From Endozoicomonas numazuensis (GTDB lineage Bacteria > Pseudomonadota > Gammaproteobacteria > Pseudomonadales > Endozoicomonadaceae): a stretch of DNA of 64,000 nucleotides. Under the pieces are notes generated by a model, which did no database searches, was not told where the DNA came from, and worked only from the letters and a program-made list of their open reading frames with translations. A program made the translations under genes and the position numbers. The stretch is taken from positions 1,016,201 through 1,080,200 of the forward strand of contig NZ_JOKH01000001.1 of assembly GCF_000722635.1 (NCBI RefSeq). The letters are read 5' to 3'. Position 1 is the stretch's first letter, and the number at the start of each line of letters is the position of its first letter. Positions 37,324-47,222 of the stretch are shown piece by piece.

Positions 37324-38513
37324 TGACCCTGCCCCTGCATTGTCTGCATATGCTTCTTCACTTTTGCAGCAGATCGTTCATCGCCTGCCAGGGTGAGAAA
37401 ACGATGGTAGGCTTCAAGACTGATAAAAGGCAAGGTGTGCGGGCTTTCAACCGGGCTCGCATCAGGTGTCCCTTTGACCTTTGTCCAAAATGAGACGCTT
37501 CGTTTGATGGATGCGAGATCCATATGGTTCCTACCTGCCAGATTTGGAACCAGATCAAATGGGTTGTCCTTGTCTGGCGCAGCTCTCTTGATTCCAGCCT
37601 TTGTAAGAATACGAGAGGCTTCCTTCTTGTTATTGCCACCGGCATGAAACACGACTGTATTTTTATCTAAAGAAGAACCCGGGTAATTTTTAAGATGGAG
37701 CTTCACTGCCTGTTTGAAAATAATACCTCCCTGACTATGGACGACCCACTTCACAGGCTTACCTTTTCGCTGCACGTCAGCCAATACTGCTGCCAGATGG
37801 CGCGATACTTCTGTAGTAAGACCCATGTTATCTCTTGCCGACTCGTAGAAATCGAGAGCACCGCCTTCGCTTGGATTATGAAAAAGGGTGTAATCTGATA
37901 CTTTATCTTCAGGGTAGGCGTGTTCAGCATGAACCCCCATTAACCAGGTTGCTTTCTGCAATTCGTTCAACATACCATTTACAGCAGCGTGTTCTGTTTG
38001 AACGTCATGAGTAGCGGTTCTTCTTGACCAGGTTTGTTCTTGCAATGCCTTCGAATCGCTCAAAGCAGATGTGGCTGTAAACTGCATGTTCCCCACTTTC
38101 TGCACACGATGAAGACTGCCCCTTTCCCCTTTACCTTTTGGCTTTTCTGACAACATCGATGCATTGAGATCAATATCTGAAACAACTACCAGCTCAGAAG
38201 TAACCTGGTATTTCAGAGTAAAATAGTGAACCGTTTTCGCTTTAAAGAAATTGGGACGGAGAGTATTAACCATACCGCCTGATGGATGAGGGATACTGGC
38301 CAGTTCTTCAACACCTTTGATCACTTTATCCTGATCATAACCATTAAGGCTTTTCAAATAAGTCAGTGCTTCAGGCTCGATATAGATTTTTTTGCCTATC
38401 GCCTTGCGAAACCAGCTTCTTCCCTTTGGATTCTCATAGCGAACAGCACTTGCGATCTTATCCGTAGAATCTATTCTACGGCATCCATTCCCACAACACA
38501 CCCAACTTAACAT
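37320..38513 (-). CDS. lipase-fold putative type VI effector
   Basis: This 397-residue alpha/beta-hydrolase-like protein has its nucleophile elbow as HSQGG with Ser260 (context KWVVHSQGGIIF), a form common in Tle lipase effectors. Candidate Asp and His partners lie in the last 130 residues (for example NPFDLVP, GRNHMDL). The N-terminal 80 residues are unlike known markers, and the ATG lacks a visible ribosome binding site, so the true N-terminus or a fused delivery domain may be missing. The lipoprotein gene overlapping its end supports an effector-immunity pair. Confidence 0.65.
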   Translation of the reverse strand: MLSWVCCGNGCRRIDSTDKIASAVRYENPKGRSWFRKAIGKKIYIEPEALTYLKSLNGYDQDKVIKGVEELASIPHPSGGMVNTLRPNFFKAKTVHYFTLKYQVTSELVVVSDIDLNASMLSEKPKGKGERGSLHRVQKVGNMQFTATSALSDSKALQEQTWSRRTATHDVQTEHAAVNGMLNELQKATWLMGVHAEHAYPEDKVSDYTLFHNPSEGGALDFYESARDNMGLTTEVSRHLAAVLADVQRKGKPVKWVVHSQGGIIFKQAVKLHLKNYPGSSLDKNTVVFHAGGNNKKEASRILTKAGIKRAAPDKDNPFDLVPNLAGRNHMDLASIKRSVSFWTKVKGTPDASPVESPHTLPFISLEAYHRFLTLAGDERSAAKVKKHMQTMQGQGH

Positions 38514-38633
38514 GTTATCTATTACAGATAATGCATAAGTTATAGGCTTTGAGTTTTTTTAACAATTGCTCTGAATGTGAAACCGTTATCCCTTAGGTGT
38601 TAGTTTTGGGAAGAAGCATTTCACTCTATGAAA

Positions 38634-38662
38634 GACCACTCCCCTGCGGATGAGGAGTGGTC
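38634..38662. terminator. hairpin between 38681 and 37320 genes
   Basis: A 9-bp stem (GACCACTCC and its complement) with an 11-nt loop lies 19 bp beyond the stop of the leftward 160-residue gene. A weak T stretch follows on the minus strand. Confidence 0.55.
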
Positions 38663-38680
38663 ACCATTTGAAAAGTCCGG

Positions 38681-39163
38681 CTATTTCTGTAACTCCTTGA
38701 TTAACAGCCCCATTCCTTTGGCTAATTCCTTCACGGCCTTGGGTGCATATTCAATTTCAACCCAGCGCTCAGCCTTATCAGGATAAAAAACCCAGCAACG
38801 CTGTTCGATACTGGAGCATTCAGACTCCAAAGAATGACCAACGCCGTATACTGTCAGTGTATTATTATTCCTGACCAACCTCTGCTCTAGTTGTTGATGC
38901 CGTGTCACTACCAACTCACCCTCTCTGTTGGCTTTAACAGAGTATTCTATGAATGAGTTTTTTCCCCTTTCCTTAATAGCATTCGCTTTTAACAGACTGT
39001 TCAAGTATGACTCCAGCACAAGATCTGTCATCTCTGGATCATAATTCTGCTGCATCTGTTCAACAAAGGTCTGGGGTTGTTCGGTAGGTTTCAATTCCAT
39101 TAACTTCTGCGCCTGAGCAGCAAAAGGTAATAAAAGTAGACATGAGAGGGTTATTATTTTCAT
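38681..39163 (-). CDS. exported protein of unknown function
   Basis: This 160-residue protein has a clear signal peptide (MKIITLSCLLLLPFAAQAQ, cleavage after AQA). The mature part is charged, with two cysteines (CSSIEQRCW) likely forming a disulfide. Not recognised. A long inverted repeat lies upstream. Confidence 0.65.
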   Translation of the reverse strand: MKIITLSCLLLLPFAAQAQKLMELKPTEQPQTFVEQMQQNYDPEMTDLVLESYLNSLLKANAIKERGKNSFIEYSVKANREGELVVTRHQQLEQRLVRNNNTLTVYGVGHSLESECSSIEQRCWVFYPDKAERWVEIEYAPKAVKELAKGMGLLIKELQK

Positions 39164-39270
39164 TGTTATCCGACTGTTCCACTGTCACTTCAGATAAGTA
39201 TCTGGCTAAGTATAATATCGAACAGTCGGTTGGAGACTTCAACGATTTCTTTTACAAGCTGAGAGCTAGA

Positions 39271-39329
39271 CCTGAAATTTCATAAAGTGTCGAGTTGCTT
39301 GCTTTAAAGCAGATTTATGAAATTTCCGG
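39271..39329. repeat. 16-bp inverted repeat around a 27-nt loop
   Basis: The left arm 39271-39286 and the right arm 39314-39329 share GAAATTTCATAAA in inverted form with one mismatch. It stands just downstream of the GspE-like gene stop (39335, leftward) and may end its transcript. Confidence 0.6.
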
Positions 39330-39334
39330 GCATC

Positions 39335-41149
39335 TCAATGTTGCTGATCCGGTGTCACCCTCATAACCTCTTCAATGGTTGTCAGTCCTGAGGCTACTTT
39401 CTGGGCTCCAGAAAGGCGGAGGCTGTACATCCCTTCTTTAATAGACTGACGGCGAAGGCTTTCTATATCTGTATTTTCTCCCAGCATGGTCTTGAGAGAT
39501 TGAGACATAGGCATGAGCTCATAGACCCCTGCCCGCCCTCTATAACCCGTATCCCTGCACTCAAGGCAACCTACGGGTTGATAAATCTGAGAAGGTGCAG
39601 GTGCTGACCAGGGACGGGTAAGAGACTTCCAACCAGACTTATCGAGCTTCATTGGCTGTTTGCAGGAGGGGCATAGTGTTCTCACCAGTCTCTGAGCCAT
39701 AACGCCCAGAACAGTGGCTTTAATCAGATAATGCGGTACTCCCAGCTCCAGTAAACGAGTAATAGCAGAAGGGGCATCGTTGGTGTGCAAAGTCGAGAGA
39801 ACCAGATGACCTGTCAGTGCTGCCTGTATCGCCATTTCTGCCGTTTCCAGATCTCGGATCTCACCCACCATGATAATATCCGGGTCCTGACGTAAAAGCG
39901 CACGCAAGCCACTGGCAAACGTCAGATCTATGTTATGTTGCACCTGCATCTGGTTGAAACTGGACTCTACCATTTCAATAGGATCTTCAATGGTACAAAC
40001 ATTCACCTGTTCAGTAGCCAGACTTTTCAGTGTCGAATATAGGGTTGTTGTTTTACCTGAACCGGTAGGTCCCGTGACAAGGACAATCCCATTAGGTTGC
40101 CCGGTCATATTAGTCCAACGACGTTCATCTTCTCGGGAGAAACCCAACTCTCCGAACCCCTTGACCAGTACATCCGGGTCAAATATTCGCATGACCAGCT
40201 TCTCGCCAAATGCTGTGGGCAGTGTTGAGAGTCGAAGTTCGACTTCATTGCCATCCGGGTTTCGGGTTTTCAATCGACCATCCTGAGGCTTCCTTTTTTC
40301 AGCCACATTCATTCGCCCCAGGATTTTCAGTCGGCTGGTCACTGCTGCTGCCACTTTAGCGGGCATCTGATAGATCAGGTGAAGAACACCGTCGATTCGA
40401 AAACGCAGGTGAGTTTGCTCTCTCCTCGGCTCAACATGAATATCACTGGCCCTTTGCTCAAAGGCATATTGGAGCAACCAGTCAACAATATTCACAATAT
40501 GTTGATCGTTGGCATCGGGGGCTTTCATATTGCCCAGCTCAAGCATCTGCTCAAAGCTGTTCAGCTGGGTAGATTGCACACCATTAAGTTCATTGGCGCC
40601 CAGAACAGATTGCGCCAGTCGATAGAATTCTGAGGTATACCGTCGGATATCAGTTGGATTGGCAATAACCCTCCGGATTTCCTTGCGATTAGTATGCCTG
40701 AGGTTATCTTCCCAGCCACTGTGCCAGGGTTGTGCAGAAGCAATGACAATCTCATCTGCTGTCACTTCTACTGCCAAAATCTGGTGACGCAGTGCATAGG
40801 CGTGAGACATGACCGGGGTAATAGCTGCAGCATCAATTTTCAGCGGGTCTATATGAAAGTTTGCCTGACCCGAAAGATCTGCGAGCCAGCTCATTAAAGA
40901 GTCAAGATCAAATGATTCGCCACTACTGGCATCTTTCAGATCCTGAGAGGCAATGTATTCCAGAGGATGGAGCTTGAGTTGATCCGCATTACGGTGACGA
41001 GCCAGTATTTCATCCGCATCCTGCTGTATAAGTCTTCCGGTCTGAACCAGATCAGAGACAACAGTCTGCAGATCCAGAAGAAGCACCCTGTTCTTGAGTG
41101 AGGCCTTGAATGTGTTTGTATTGGACTTCGGCTCTCGGACACTGGTCAC
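39335..41149 (-). CDS. GspE/PilB-type secretion ATPase
   Basis: This 604-residue hexameric ATPase powers type II secretion or type IV pilus assembly. The N1 domain is at about 10-150. The core has Walker A GPTGSGKTTT near 358-367, the Asp box TIEDPIE, Walker B DPDIIMVGEIRD and the His box LSTLHTNDAPSA. A zinc-binding CPSC...CLEC pair lies near 485-515, typical of GspE. No other secretion or pilus genes are nearby, so its partner system is elsewhere. Confidence 0.9.
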   Translation of the reverse strand: MTSVREPKSNTNTFKASLKNRVLLLDLQTVVSDLVQTGRLIQQDADEILARHRNADQLKLHPLEYIASQDLKDASSGESFDLDSLMSWLADLSGQANFHIDPLKIDAAAITPVMSHAYALRHQILAVEVTADEIVIASAQPWHSGWEDNLRHTNRKEIRRVIANPTDIRRYTSEFYRLAQSVLGANELNGVQSTQLNSFEQMLELGNMKAPDANDQHIVNIVDWLLQYAFEQRASDIHVEPRREQTHLRFRIDGVLHLIYQMPAKVAAAVTSRLKILGRMNVAEKRKPQDGRLKTRNPDGNEVELRLSTLPTAFGEKLVMRIFDPDVLVKGFGELGFSREDERRWTNMTGQPNGIVLVTGPTGSGKTTTLYSTLKSLATEQVNVCTIEDPIEMVESSFNQMQVQHNIDLTFASGLRALLRQDPDIIMVGEIRDLETAEMAIQAALTGHLVLSTLHTNDAPSAITRLLELGVPHYLIKATVLGVMAQRLVRTLCPSCKQPMKLDKSGWKSLTRPWSAPAPSQIYQPVGCLECRDTGYRGRAGVYELMPMSQSLKTMLGENTDIESLRRQSIKEGMYSLRLSGAQKVASGLTTIEEVMRVTPDQQH

Positions 41150-41322
41150 TGTCGTTTCCTTTTTCTGCCTTCAACTGACCTATATCGGCAGTGTCACGGC
41201 GATTAACTGCTTATTCTAATTGTCACTATTCTCCCCTAAACCATCAGCTTATGCCTATAAGAAAATTCAGGCTTTAAGCTATAGTTCAATTAAGTATATT
41301 GCCAGTGCGGCAAGGAGGCCTC

Positions 41323-41583
41323 ATGTCAGACCAATCCATCCAACCAGGTTCAGGCTCCCAGCCTTATGTCCCTGTAGAAAACTCGGAAGAAGTGAAGTCG
41401 GATAAGAATAATAATCAGCCCGAATATAAGAAGATGACCACAGGGGGTCCCGGGGCTGGCGGAATGACCTTGAAAGAAAGAATGGCGCAAAAAAAGATTC
41501 AACAAGTGACTACCCAGAATAATATCGCCTCACAAACAGAAACTTCTTCAGACACTCCTCGCTCACTCGACGAAGACAAGTAG
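41323..41583 (+). CDS. small polar hypothetical protein
   Basis: This 86-residue, low-complexity, Gln/Ser/Glu/Lys-rich protein starts at the ATG preceded by an excellent AAGGAGG site; an in-frame ATG at 41299 lacks one. A Gly-rich patch (TTGGPGAGGM) precedes a charged helix (TLKERMAQKKIQQ). Function unknown. The strong ribosome binding site and following terminator support a real gene. Confidence 0.7.
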   Translation: MSDQSIQPGSGSQPYVPVENSEEVKSDKNNNQPEYKKMTTGGPGAGGMTLKERMAQKKIQQVTTQNNIASQTETSSDTPRSLDEDK

Positions 41584-41599
41584 CTTTCCTTAGCCAGTC

Positions 41600-41627
41600 G
41601 CCACTCCGAAACAGAGTGGCTGTTTTC
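41600..41627 (+). terminator. rho-independent terminator
   Basis: The 7-bp stem GCCACTC/GAGTGGC with a 7-nt loop is followed by TGTTTT. Confidence 0.8.
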
Positions 41628-41673
41628 CCTCTATACTGGCTTTTTCAAAACATAAAGCCTAAGACGCTCTTCT

Positions 41674-42987
41674 GTGGACCATTCAACCCTTCATAGTTCG
41701 CTGTTCATTCTTTCTCTGATAGCCGTCATTCTACTGTTGATTGGCCGATGCAAGTTGCCTCCATTTATCGTTCTATTGCTTTGTGCCTGTGCTGCAGGAG
41801 TTTTTTCAGGCATACCGGTTTCTGACATTACTCCCCAGATATCTCATGATATGGGACAAACCTTTGGTGAAGTGGCTCTATTGATTATTTTTGGGGTATT
41901 ACTGGGTAATATCCTTGAAAAATCCGGGGGTGCGCTTTTGCTGGCGGAGAAGCTGATCTTCTCTATTGGTCAGCGTTTTCCTGCACTGGCTATGGGTATC
42001 GCCGGATATATCATTTCAATTCCTGTGTACTGCGATTCTGGATTCATCCTCCTCAACAGCATCCGACAGTCCATAGCCGAAAGAACTCACTGCAACCCGA
42101 CCTCTCTGAGCGTTGCTCTAGGTGGTGGCTTGTTTGCCACCCATGCCCTGGTGCCTCCAACCCCTGGCCCGGCAGCAGCCACCCTGATCCTGGGCATTTC
42201 ACCCAGTCTGGTGATTCCGTGGGCTCTCTTGGTCGCACTTATGTCCACCCTTGTAGCCATTCTATGGGGAAAATGGGTTATTCGCTGGCTCAATGAGACG
42301 CCCCCTATTGAGATTAAGAAAGTCAAGACGGTCTCATCCCCCCATCAAACACAAATCTGGCTAGCGATTATCCCTATTCTTTTACCCCTGATACTGATGT
42401 CCATGGCTAACTTTAAAACGAACGGCACAGAACAGAGCTGGGCTGACTTTCTTTCACAACCTGCAAATGCCCTTTTCCTGGGCTTGCTGGCCAGCTTTCC
42501 ATTAGTTCGAAAATGTCGAGAAGGGCTGGCTGGGCTGTTCAGAGAAAGCATTCAATCATGTGCCATGATTATTCTGATCATTACGGCAGGAGGTGCTCTT
42601 GCAGGAATGCTGGCTCAAACAGGGCATATAGCCAGAATTGCTGAAGGGTTACCGGAGAGCCTCGGTCTTATTCTCCCTTTTCTCATTGCTGCACTGTTCA
42701 AAACCGCTCAGGGCTCTACCACCGTAGCCTTGATCAGCGCAGCTTCAATGGTTGAGCCCCTGCTGCCAGGTTTAGGCCTGGACTCCCAGAATGGACGACT
42801 ACTCGCCTTTTTATCTGCAGGGTGCGGATCCATGATGGTGACTCACGCCAATGACAGCTACTTCTGGGTAGTCACCCAATTTTCAGGCATCAGCCCGGCA
42901 ACAGGCTTAAAATCCTTTACCATAGCCACCCTGCTTCAGGCTCTAACAGGACTGGGAACTGTCCTGATCATAGCCAGGCTGCTTTAA
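41674..42987 (+). CDS. GntP-family gluconate/organic acid permease
   Basis: This 437-residue inner-membrane transporter starts at a GTG and has about 12 hydrophobic segments. GntP-family features include the DSGFILL stretch after PVYC, ATHALVPPTPGP near residue 151 and KTAQGSTTVALISAAS near residue 345. Substrates of relatives are gluconate, idonate, glycerate or 3-hydroxybutyrate; which applies is unknown. No sugar kinase gene is adjacent. Its stop overlaps the convergent CYTH gene end by 4 bp. Confidence 0.88.
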   Translation: MDHSTLHSSLFILSLIAVILLLIGRCKLPPFIVLLLCACAAGVFSGIPVSDITPQISHDMGQTFGEVALLIIFGVLLGNILEKSGGALLLAEKLIFSIGQRFPALAMGIAGYIISIPVYCDSGFILLNSIRQSIAERTHCNPTSLSVALGGGLFATHALVPPTPGPAAATLILGISPSLVIPWALLVALMSTLVAILWGKWVIRWLNETPPIEIKKVKTVSSPHQTQIWLAIIPILLPLILMSMANFKTNGTEQSWADFLSQPANALFLGLLASFPLVRKCREGLAGLFRESIQSCAMIILIITAGGALAGMLAQTGHIARIAEGLPESLGLILPFLIAALFKTAQGSTTVALISAASMVEPLLPGLGLDSQNGRLLAFLSAGCGSMMVTHANDSYFWVVTQFSGISPATGLKSFTIATLLQALTGLGTVLIIARLL

Positions 42988-43613
42988 ATTAAACCATCAG
43001 GCTTTTTCTGAAGCAGCTCAAACCCTCTTTCTGCCTTGCTCTTGTCTGCAGGTTTCAGATCAATCTCTGTTGTCAGCTGAGCAGCAATACTCTGCAAAGC
43101 TCTTTCATCACCATCCAACAGTTCCAGCTCCAGTTCACAGATAACGCTGCTGGCATCGCCAGATCGAACGTACCCATAATCCAGTGCAACCTCAACCCTG
43201 GCTCTGGGTTCAGACCACTCTACCAACCAACATGTCCGATCAAAATCAGTTGAGAACATCGGTATCAGAATTTCAGAAGGTAATGATCCCAGCGATGCTG
43301 GCCAAACCTTCTGTAACCCTTTGATATCCAATTCCGGCCGCTCTATGGCCCACTCCCATTCCCCTCGACGGGTCAGCCCATTAACGCTCACTCCCTTCGT
43401 TTTCAGAGTCTGAAAGTACAGACCGTTTTTCTCTCTGATTCGCAAGGCAACCCGGGCCTGATTCAGCTTTAGAGAGGCTGTATCAAAGTAAGTATTTCCC
43501 AGATGAAAAAATTCTGGTGCCGAGTTGGCGAACTTTTTCCAGAAAGGAAGGGTCTTAAGGGCTTGTACCTGCTCTTGTGGCAGCGACAACTTTAACTCTG
43601 TTTCATTACTCAT
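42984..43613 (-). CDS. CYTH-domain inorganic triphosphatase
   Basis: This 209-residue protein has the N-terminal ExExK hallmark in NETELKLSL and further tunnel residues (RVALRIREKNG, QTLKTKG, RGEWEW, ELELELLDGD). E. coli YgiF adds a CHAD domain; this one is CYTH alone. It probably hydrolyses triphosphate or a related compound. It converges on the permease gene. Confidence 0.88.
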   Translation of the reverse strand: MSNETELKLSLPQEQVQALKTLPFWKKFANSAPEFFHLGNTYFDTASLKLNQARVALRIREKNGLYFQTLKTKGVSVNGLTRRGEWEWAIERPELDIKGLQKVWPASLGSLPSEILIPMFSTDFDRTCWLVEWSEPRARVEVALDYGYVRSGDASSVICELELELLDGDERALQSIAAQLTTEIDLKPADKSKAERGFELLQKKPDGLI

Positions 43614-43782
43614 GGGTTAGCTGACCGACGGCTAAATGACTCATTTTACCTGCAACCTTAAGGGTTTGTTATGGCAAATGAGAGCCTGAATATCCAATGC
43701 ATTTTCAATGTAAATGGAATTTCGGTGCACAAAATTCAGTCAGCTCCTATAATTTTTCGTTCAACCCGACAGGTCTGCGACT

Positions 43783-44463
43783 ATGCCAACCAGCAACCTA
43801 TTATCGAGTGTATTTGGCCGCTCCCCTATTGGCCCGATACAAAAACACATAGCCAAGGCGCATGAGTGCGCCATTCAACTGGAGCCTTTTTTCAAAGCAG
43901 CATTTGATGGTGACTGGCAGGAAGTTGAAGACATCCAGAAAATCATCGTCGAACTTGAGCACGAAGCTGACGTCATTAAAAAAAATGTCCGCCTCTCCCT
44001 GCCCAAAAGTCTGTTTCTGCCTGTACCCAGAAGTGACCTTCTGGAAATCGTTACCGTGCAGGATAAAGTAGCGAATAGAGCCAAAGATATTGCCGGTATT
44101 GTACTGGGCAGACAGATGATGATTCCTCAGGAAATGAGAGAAGCCTTTCTCGACTACCTGAAACGATCCATTGCTACCTCAGCTCAGGCGGTGAGAGCGA
44201 TGGACGAGCTGGACGAGCTGGTTGAAACCGGCTTCAAAGGCAGAGAAGTCAATCTGGTCGAAGAACTGATCGAAGAATTGGACCAAATAGAAAGTGATAC
44301 AGACAAACATCAGATTACCGTCAGAAAAATTCTGTTCAAACTGGAAAAAGATCTTCCTCCGGTGGAGGTCGTTTTCCTATACAAAATTATTGATTGGGTC
44401 GGTGATCTGGCAGATCGCGCATCAAGAGTTGGCAGCCATCTTCAGTTGCTGCTTGCCCGTTAA
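43783..44463 (+). CDS. DUF47/PhoU-like protein (TIGR00153)
   Basis: This 226-residue helical protein is related to PhoU, with metal-binding helices containing ELEHEADVIKK (about 46-56) and DQIESDTDKH (about 166-175). It is encoded 23 bp before the Pit transporter, the usual arrangement, and likely modulates phosphate uptake. Confidence 0.9.
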   Translation: MPTSNLLSSVFGRSPIGPIQKHIAKAHECAIQLEPFFKAAFDGDWQEVEDIQKIIVELEHEADVIKKNVRLSLPKSLFLPVPRSDLLEIVTVQDKVANRAKDIAGIVLGRQMMIPQEMREAFLDYLKRSIATSAQAVRAMDELDELVETGFKGREVNLVEELIEELDQIESDTDKHQITVRKILFKLEKDLPPVEVVFLYKIIDWVGDLADRASRVGSHLQLLLAR

Positions 44464-44486
44464 CCCTCTTTATTGGAATAACATCC

Positions 44487-45758
44487 ATGAGCATTATCGC
44501 TGAGTATGGAACGATACTGCTGATTCTGGCCTGCCTCTTTGGTTTTTTCATGGCCTGGGGCGTGGGAGCAAACGATGTTGCCAACGCCATGGGAACCTCT
44601 GTGGGTTCCAAGGCGTTGACGATCAAGCAGGCCATTATCATTGCCATCTGTCTGGAGTTTCTGGGGGCATACCTGGCTGGAGGTTCAGTCACAGATACCA
44701 TTCGCAAAGGTATCATTGACCCCAATATGCCAGAGTTGCTGGAAAACCCTCAACTGCTGGTTTACGGAATGATGGCAGCTCTACTGGCAGCAGGCACCTG
44801 GTTAATGGTTGCCACCCATTACGGCTGGCCAGTTTCTACCACCCACTCTATTGTCGGAGCTATTGTCGGCTTTGCAGCGGTCAGTATCTCGGTAGATGCC
44901 GTGAACTGGGGAAAGGTCAGCTCTATTGTTGCCAGCTGGATCATTTCTCCCATCATGTCCGGCTGTATTGCATTCATGATTTTCATGAGTGTCCAGAAGC
45001 TGATTCTTGATACTGACAACCCTTTTAGAAATGCCAAACGCTACGTGCCCGTCTACATGTTCCTGGTGGGATTCATGATGGCCATGGTAACTCTGATCAA
45101 AGGACTCAAGCACATAGGTATGCCGCTGGATTATCAGGAAAGTATTTTACTTTCACTACTGATCGGCCTGCTGGTGATGCTGGCTGGAAAAATAGCCCTA
45201 TCCAAAATCAAGGAAGATGCTCAGGCTGACAAGGCTTTTCACTTCTCCAGTGTTGAGAAAGTCTTTGGGGTTATGATGATTTTCACTGCCTGCTCCATGG
45301 CTTTTGCTCATGGTTCCAATGATGTAGCCAACGCAGTAGGGCCACTGGCAGCTGTAGTCAGTATTGTCCTGAGCGGTGGTGAGATTGCTGGAAAAGCAGC
45401 CATGCCCAGCTGGGTGCTGCTACTGGGGGCTGCCGGGATTGTGGTAGGTCTTGCCACCTATGGCTACAAAGTCATGGCTACCATAGGTACTGCTATCACT
45501 GAGCTGACTCCAAGCAGAGGCTTTGCCGCAGAATTGGCAGCCGCGACTACTGTAGTTTTAGCCTCAGGTACCGGACTGCCTATTTCCACAACTCATACAC
45601 TGGTTGGAGCTGTGCTGGGAGTTGGACTTGCGAGAGGCATCGGTGCCCTTAATTTAAAGGTTATAGGCACCATTTTCATGTCGTGGCTCATTACTCTGCC
45701 TGCCGGTGCTTTTCTGGCAATTATCTTCTTCCATGCCTTGAAACTGATTTTCGGATAA
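44487..45758 (+). CDS. pitA: low-affinity inorganic phosphate transporter
   Basis: This 423-residue membrane protein of the PiT family imports phosphate (as metal-phosphate) with protons. The duplicated signature is present: GANDVANAMGTSVGSKAL near residue 29 and HGSNDVANAVGPLA near residue 276, plus STTHSIVGA and STTHTLVGA repeats. It forms an operon with the DUF47 gene upstream and ends at a weak hairpin. Confidence 0.93.
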   Translation: MSIIAEYGTILLILACLFGFFMAWGVGANDVANAMGTSVGSKALTIKQAIIIAICLEFLGAYLAGGSVTDTIRKGIIDPNMPELLENPQLLVYGMMAALLAAGTWLMVATHYGWPVSTTHSIVGAIVGFAAVSISVDAVNWGKVSSIVASWIISPIMSGCIAFMIFMSVQKLILDTDNPFRNAKRYVPVYMFLVGFMMAMVTLIKGLKHIGMPLDYQESILLSLLIGLLVMLAGKIALSKIKEDAQADKAFHFSSVEKVFGVMMIFTACSMAFAHGSNDVANAVGPLAAVVSIVLSGGEIAGKAAMPSWVLLLGAAGIVVGLATYGYKVMATIGTAITELTPSRGFAAELAAATTVVLASGTGLPISTTHTLVGAVLGVGLARGIGALNLKVIGTIFMSWLITLPAGAFLAIIFFHALKLIFG

Positions 45759-45762
45759 TGAA

Positions 45763-45781
45763 AGGGCCTATTATGGGCCCT
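45763..45781 (+). terminator. weak hairpin after pitA
   Basis: AGGGCC/GGCCCT stem with a 7-nt loop, 4 bp past the stop; no strong T tract. Confidence 0.4.
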
Positions 45782-45954
45782 GCTTATCTACATTTACTTC
45801 TCACTCCAGATTCCTGACATACCTATCCCGGATAAGGGCTGTTATGATGCTATAAGCCTGTAGATTTCGGCCGTAACCTGACAGCCAGAGGATCTGGCAC
45901 TTTTGTTTATTATTTTTGTCCAATTATTGAACGATTAGAACCAAGGACCTGATA

Positions 45955-47109
45955 ATGTCTGGAATCCAGCAACCTGATTTGAAAGCAGTCCTGTCCCGGT
46001 TGATAGAGATTCCCTCTGTCAGTTCCACCCAGTCTGAACTGGATATGGGCAATATGCCTGTTATTCACGAATTGGCGGGGTGGCTTGAAACCATGGGGTT
46101 TTGCTGTGAAATCATGCCAATACCTGGAGAACCCCTGAAAGCCAATCTGATAGCAACCCTGGGTTCAGGACCCGGAGGGCTGGTGCTGGCAGGGCATACT
46201 GATACGGTACCGTACAACGAAAGTCTCTGGCAGTTTGACCCATTCTCCCTCAACGAGTCTGATAACCGGTTTTATGGTTTGGGTATCTGTGACATGAAGG
46301 GATTTTTTGGCCTTGTCATGGAAGCGGTAAAAGATTATCTGAAAGCCCCTCTGAAAGCCCCTCTGATTATTTTGGCAACAGCGGACGAAGAGTCCTCCAT
46401 GAATGGTGCCCGGGCTTTGGCTGCCGCTGGCAAACCCAAAGGACGTTATGCTGTTGTTGGTGAGCCTACAGGCATGCAACCCGTTTACATGCATAAAGGA
46501 ATCATGATGGAGCGAGTCAGAATTCTGGGACAGTCCGGCCATTCCAGTAATCCTGCTTTGGGCAAGAACGCCATGGAAACCGCTCATAAAGTAATATCCG
46601 AAATTATGGCGTTCCGGGAAGAGTTATCCCAACAATACAATAACCCCGGCTTTACTGTACCTGCTCCTACCATCAACCTTGGCTGCATTCACGGTGGCGA
46701 CAACCCGAATAGAATTTGCGGCCATTGCGATCTGGATTTTGACGTACGCCTTTTACCGGGTATGGACAGCCAGGAGCTACGAGAAAACCTGAGACAACGT
46801 CTTCTCCCTATCGCCAGAGCCGATAATGTTAAGCTTTCTCTGGAAGCTATTCATGACAGTATTGATCCATTTGATGGTTCAGCCGACTCTCCCCTGGTCA
46901 AAACCTGTGAAGAGTTAACCGGCTATTCTGCAAAATCCGTTGCTTTTACAACCGAAGCGCCCTTCTTCACCCGGATGGGTATGGATACCGTTGTATTGGG
47001 GCCAGGTGATATTGACCAGGCCCATCAACCTGATGAATACCTTTCCATGGACAGAGTTAATCCTACGATTGAGCTGTTAAAATCCCTGATCCGACGATTC
47101 TGCCTTTAA
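45955..47109 (+). CDS. argE: acetylornithine deacetylase
   Basis: This 384-residue M20-family zinc hydrolase releases ornithine from N-acetylornithine in arginine synthesis. Metal ligands lie in LAGHTDTVPYN (near 80), ICDMKGF, and the catalytic Glu in TADEESSMNG (near 142). An in-frame duplication codes KAPLKAPL near residue 130 (two copies of a 12-bp unit). argA follows by 113 bp in the same direction, matching the argE-argA cluster of related bacteria. Confidence 0.93.
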   Translation: MSGIQQPDLKAVLSRLIEIPSVSSTQSELDMGNMPVIHELAGWLETMGFCCEIMPIPGEPLKANLIATLGSGPGGLVLAGHTDTVPYNESLWQFDPFSLNESDNRFYGLGICDMKGFFGLVMEAVKDYLKAPLKAPLIILATADEESSMNGARALAAAGKPKGRYAVVGEPTGMQPVYMHKGIMMERVRILGQSGHSSNPALGKNAMETAHKVISEIMAFREELSQQYNNPGFTVPAPTINLGCIHGGDNPNRICGHCDLDFDVRLLPGMDSQELRENLRQRLLPIARADNVKLSLEAIHDSIDPFDGSADSPLVKTCEELTGYSAKSVAFTTEAPFFTRMGMDTVVLGPGDIDQAHQPDEYLSMDRVNPTIELLKSLIRRFCL

Positions 47110-47222
47110 TCCCCCATCAGGGAGGCTGCTCGAAGATAAACGGACACCCTCCTATAGAGCATCTGTAAATTAAAAAACCAGAGATAGAACTGAAGCAGAA
47201 TGAACGAGACGCATCAGCAGCC

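Noticed and set aside
46344-46368. Direct duplication of a 12-bp unit in argE
   Set aside because: In-frame and short (KAPLKAPL); a minor coding variation without evidence of function.
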